A stretch of 64,000 bases of DNA from Bradyrhizobium sp. CSA207 (GTDB lineage: Bacteria; Pseudomonadota; Alphaproteobacteria; Rhizobiales; Xanthobacteraceae): assembly GCF_029051685.1 (NCBI RefSeq), contig NZ_JAACFT010000001.1, positions 1-64,000 of the forward strand, written 5' to 3'. A program made the translations under genes and the position numbers. The notes beneath the pieces are model-generated. The model did not search any database, was not told the origin of the DNA, and was given only the letters and a program-made list of their open reading frames with translations. How positions within the stretch are numbered: position 1 is the first letter of the stretch; each line of letters starts with the position of its first letter. Positions 62,134 through 64,000 of this stretch are shown here, piece by piece.

Positions 62134-62835
62134 TCAGGCGTCGAGACTGTGCAGGCGCTGGCGGTTGCGCAGCACGATCTGGCGGGCGCCGGAGAAGCCT
62201 AAGATGCCCTGCGCGTGAAGCTGCGACAGCGCGCGCGACACGGTCTCCAGCGTGAGGCCCAGATAGTCGCCGATGTCGCGCCGGCACATCGGCAGCGCCA
62301 TCATGCTGGCGACGGCCAAGCGGCGGTCCATTTCGAGCAGGAAGGTTGCAACGCGCTCCATTGCGGTCTTGCGTCCGAGCAGAAGCATGTGATCCTCGGC
62401 ATGGCGCAGCTCACCGGCCGTCATGGTCCACAGCTTGCGGGCGACCAGGACGTCGGTGCCTGCTGCCTTCTCGAGGCTCGAACGCTTTACCAGCCGTACG
62501 GTGGTGTCGATGATGGCTTCGGCTGCAAGGCGGTGAGCAGGGCCGGATTCGAGGCCGAACACGTCGCCGGGAAGATGGAAGGAGCCGATCTGGCGGCGGC
62601 CGTCGGAGAGGAGCTTGTAGCTGCGCACGGCGCCGGAGACCACCTGGTAGACATACTCTGCCGGCTCGTCCTCGCCGTAAATCTCCTCGTCCTTGCGATA
62701 GGAGAATTCGGTGGCGATGAGACCGACATGGCCGGCGATCTCGCCGAACTGGTCGGAGACGGGATGGACCGGGGCGATCTTGCTGCCGTTGATCTGGGTC
62801 TTGATCGCCCGGGTGTTGAACGTCTGGGTCAGCAT
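62134..62835 (-). CDS. fixK: FixK2-type Crp/Fnr transcription factor
   Basis: A 233-residue regulator. An N-terminal cyclic-nucleotide-fold domain (about 25-145; FSYRKDEEIYGEDEPAEYVY) lacks the Fnr iron-sulfur cysteines. A dimerisation helix is followed by the helix-turn-helix GDYLGLTLETVSRALSQLHA, with the E..SR recognition pattern. Cys184 (PMCRRDIG) matches the redox-sensitive Cys183 of B. japonicum FixK2. Start: ATG 62835, GGAG nine bases upstream; ATG 62844 touches that site. FixJ should activate it under low oxygen. Confidence 0.95.
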   Translation of the reverse strand: MLTQTFNTRAIKTQINGSKIAPVHPVSDQFGEIAGHVGLIATEFSYRKDEEIYGEDEPAEYVYQVVSGAVRSYKLLSDGRRQIGSFHLPGDVFGLESGPAHRLAAEAIIDTTVRLVKRSSLEKAAGTDVLVARKLWTMTAGELRHAEDHMLLLGRKTAMERVATFLLEMDRRLAVASMMALPMCRRDIGDYLGLTLETVSRALSQLHAQGILGFSGARQIVLRNRQRLHSLDA

Positions 62836-62904
62836 CTGCGCCATCTCCGTTGTGATGGCGCATTGCTACGCGGGATTGTGGGAACTGAAAATTTCGAGCG
62901 ATAT

Positions 62905-62928
62905 CTTAGGGAGGTCTACCTACGTAGA
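62905..62928 (-). promoter_or_regulatory. Candidate FixJ-binding site upstream of fixK2
   Basis: On the minus strand TACGTAGGTAGACCTCCC lies 70-90 bases before the fixK2 start. It resembles FixJ boxes of the form GTACGTAG-TTTCCC known from other rhizobia. The flanking receiver gene ends at 62939. Confidence 0.5.
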
Positions 62929-62938
62929 ATCCCGTAGC

Positions 62939-63361
62939 TCAGTTTTCGTGCCGGTCCTGGATGGCGCGGCGGATGCGCTTGATCAGGTTTTCATCGAGAA
63001 GCGGCTTCAAAATCACGTCTTTCACGCCTGCCGCCGCTGCCCGGGCGGAGATATTCCCGTCGGGATAACCGGTGATCAGGATCACGGGCGTATTGCCGTC
63101 GGATTGGCGCAGGCGGGAGGCCAGCTCGATGCCGTTGATGTCGGGCATCTTGTAGTCGATCACGTAACAGTCGGCGCGGGATGGGCCCGCCGCATTGAGC
63201 AGCGCCGTGGCATTCCTGAAGGTCCGCACGGCAAAACCGTCGGTTTCCAACAGGAAGCGCAAGGAGCCCAGCACGGCGGCATCGTCATCGACCACGTAGA
63301 CGGTGGGCTTTGCCGATGACGCCGTTGGGAGCTGCTGATGCTGCGAGCCGATCTCGATCAT
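62939..63361 (-). CDS. Single-domain response regulator of the fixLJ-fixK2 cluster
   Basis: A 140-residue receiver protein with no output domain. TVYVVDDDAAV holds the acidic pair, Asp69 in YVIDYKMPDING is the phospho-acceptor and the conserved Lys is in ILKPLL. It corresponds by position to the small regulator gene between fixJ and fixK2 in B. japonicum. It may act as a phosphate sink or modulate FixL/FixJ. The gap to fixJ is 43 bases. Confidence 0.93.
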   Translation of the reverse strand: MIEIGSQHQQLPTASSAKPTVYVVDDDAAVLGSLRFLLETDGFAVRTFRNATALLNAAGPSRADCYVIDYKMPDINGIELASRLRQSDGNTPVILITGYPDGNISARAAAAGVKDVILKPLLDENLIKRIRRAIQDRHEN

Positions 63362-63404
63362 GCTGACTGGCTAGCACAGGCCGGCGCAAGGGCCTTGACC
63401 TGTC

Positions 63405-64000
63405 TCAATCCTTGATCAGGCCGGCGCGCATGGCCAGCCGCACCAGCTCCGAGAGGCTGTTGGCCTGCATCTTGGTCATCACATTGGCCCGGTACACCTC
63501 GATGGTGCGCGGGCTGATGTCGTATTCGCGGGCGATCAGCTTGTTGGAGAGGCCTGCGATCAGTCCCTCCATGACCTGCCGTTCGCGTGGGCTCAAGGAG
63601 GCGACGCGGGCGGCAATATCTTGGGAGACGGCCTCGCTCCTGGCGGCCGGCTCGGCTTGGCGGATCGCCGATTCGATCATGGTGATGAGGCGGTCGTCCT
63701 CGAACGGTTTCTCGAGAAAGTCGATCGCGCCGAGCTTCATCGCCTCGACCGCGAGCGGTACGTCGCCGTGACCGGTCATGATCACGATTGGAAACGGGCA
63801 GTTCTGCGTCTTCATCCGCTTCAGCAACTCGATCCCGTCGAGGCCGGGCATGCGCACGTCGGAGACCACACAGCCGAAGGCGAGGCCGGGCAGGGCGTCG
63901 AGGAAGGCTTGCGCGTCGTCGAACAGCGTGACGCCAAAGCCGGAAGAATCCAGCAGGAAGTTCAGCGAATCCCGCATCGCCTCGTCGTCGTCGATGACGT
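63405..64000 (-). CDS. fixJ: FixJ response regulator (N-terminus beyond window)
   Basis: The visible 198 codons run into the window end. The receiver region shows VIDDDEAMRDSLNFLLDSSG and phospho-acceptor Asp in VVSDVRMPGLDG; YxxxEKPF-type Lys in FLEKPFED; LuxR-type helix-turn-helix in LSPRERQVMEGLIAGLSNKL, YDISPRTIEVYRANVMTKM. It closely matches FixJ, which is phosphorylated by FixL at low oxygen and activates fixK. Only the first handful of residues (probably about 8) are missing. Confidence 0.97.
   Translation of the reverse strand, partial: VIDDDEAMRDSLNFLLDSSGFGVTLFDDAQAFLDALPGLAFGCVVSDVRMPGLDGIELLKRMKTQNCPFPIVIMTGHGDVPLAVEAMKLGAIDFLEKPFEDDRLITMIESAIRQAEPAARSEAVSQDIAARVASLSPRERQVMEGLIAGLSNKLIAREYDISPRTIEVYRANVMTKMQANSLSELVRLAMRAGLIKD

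Overview
The window looks like chromosome of a Bradyrhizobium-type alphaproteobacterium. The strongest pointer is the right edge: the end of fixJ, a lone receiver-domain regulator and a fixK2-type Crp/Fnr gene follow one another in the order I know from B. japonicum/diazoefficiens. High GC, many palindromic intergenic repeats, a cyo quinol oxidase, PuuD urate hydroxylase and many SDR and transporter genes fit too. This is inference from gene content; no search was run.

Layout. 1-1.3 kb: cut-off N-terminus of an IS1182-type transposase and a two-gene phage-like unit. 1.7-9.2 kb: Bug/TctC binding protein, Nudix hydrolase, lytic transglycosylase divergent from an L,D-transpeptidase, VOC protein, PuuD, PQQ-type sugar dehydrogenase. 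9.4-14.4 kb: an SDR, then cyoABCD ending at a clear hairpin. 14.5-19.1 kb: thermonuclease-like protein, GMC oxidoreductase with a separate subunit-3-like partner, HtrA-like protease without a signal peptide. 19.1-26 kb: repeats, a long indolepyruvate ferredoxin oxidoreductase, then a biuret-hydrolase-like amidohydrolase and NCS2-type permease behind a canonical -24/-12 (sigma-54) promoter. 26-31 kb: divergent TetR/SDR pair and a sugar ABC importer lacking its ATPase gene. 30.8-37 kb: seven genes on the minus strand, a molybdenum hydroxylase pair followed by fccB-soxX-soxY-soxZ-soxA, with no soxB or soxCD and with a SoxY that lacks the usual GGCGG tail. 37-40.3 kb: B12/radical SAM protein and a DHA2-type MFS exporter.

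40.4-47.4 kb reads as accessory DNA: a dispersed bipartite repeat, a frameshifted DUF1236-like remnant, small exported proteins, and a three-gene unit of exported protein, NarL-type regulator and 7TM-DISM histidine kinase. 47.5-54.7 kb: SDR without the catalytic tyrosine, tam-like methyltransferase, TRAP transporter (binding protein plus fused small/large permease) and alkylsulfatase. 54.8-62.1 kb: GT4 glycosyltransferase, ABC exporter, glycogen-debranching-like enzyme, PRC-barrel protein and MFS transporter. 62.1-64 kb: fixK2, receiver regulator and fixJ (cut by the window end), the oxygen-response cascade.

Starts were chosen by ribosome-binding sites and gene overlaps; coordinates of non-coding sites may be off by a base or two.
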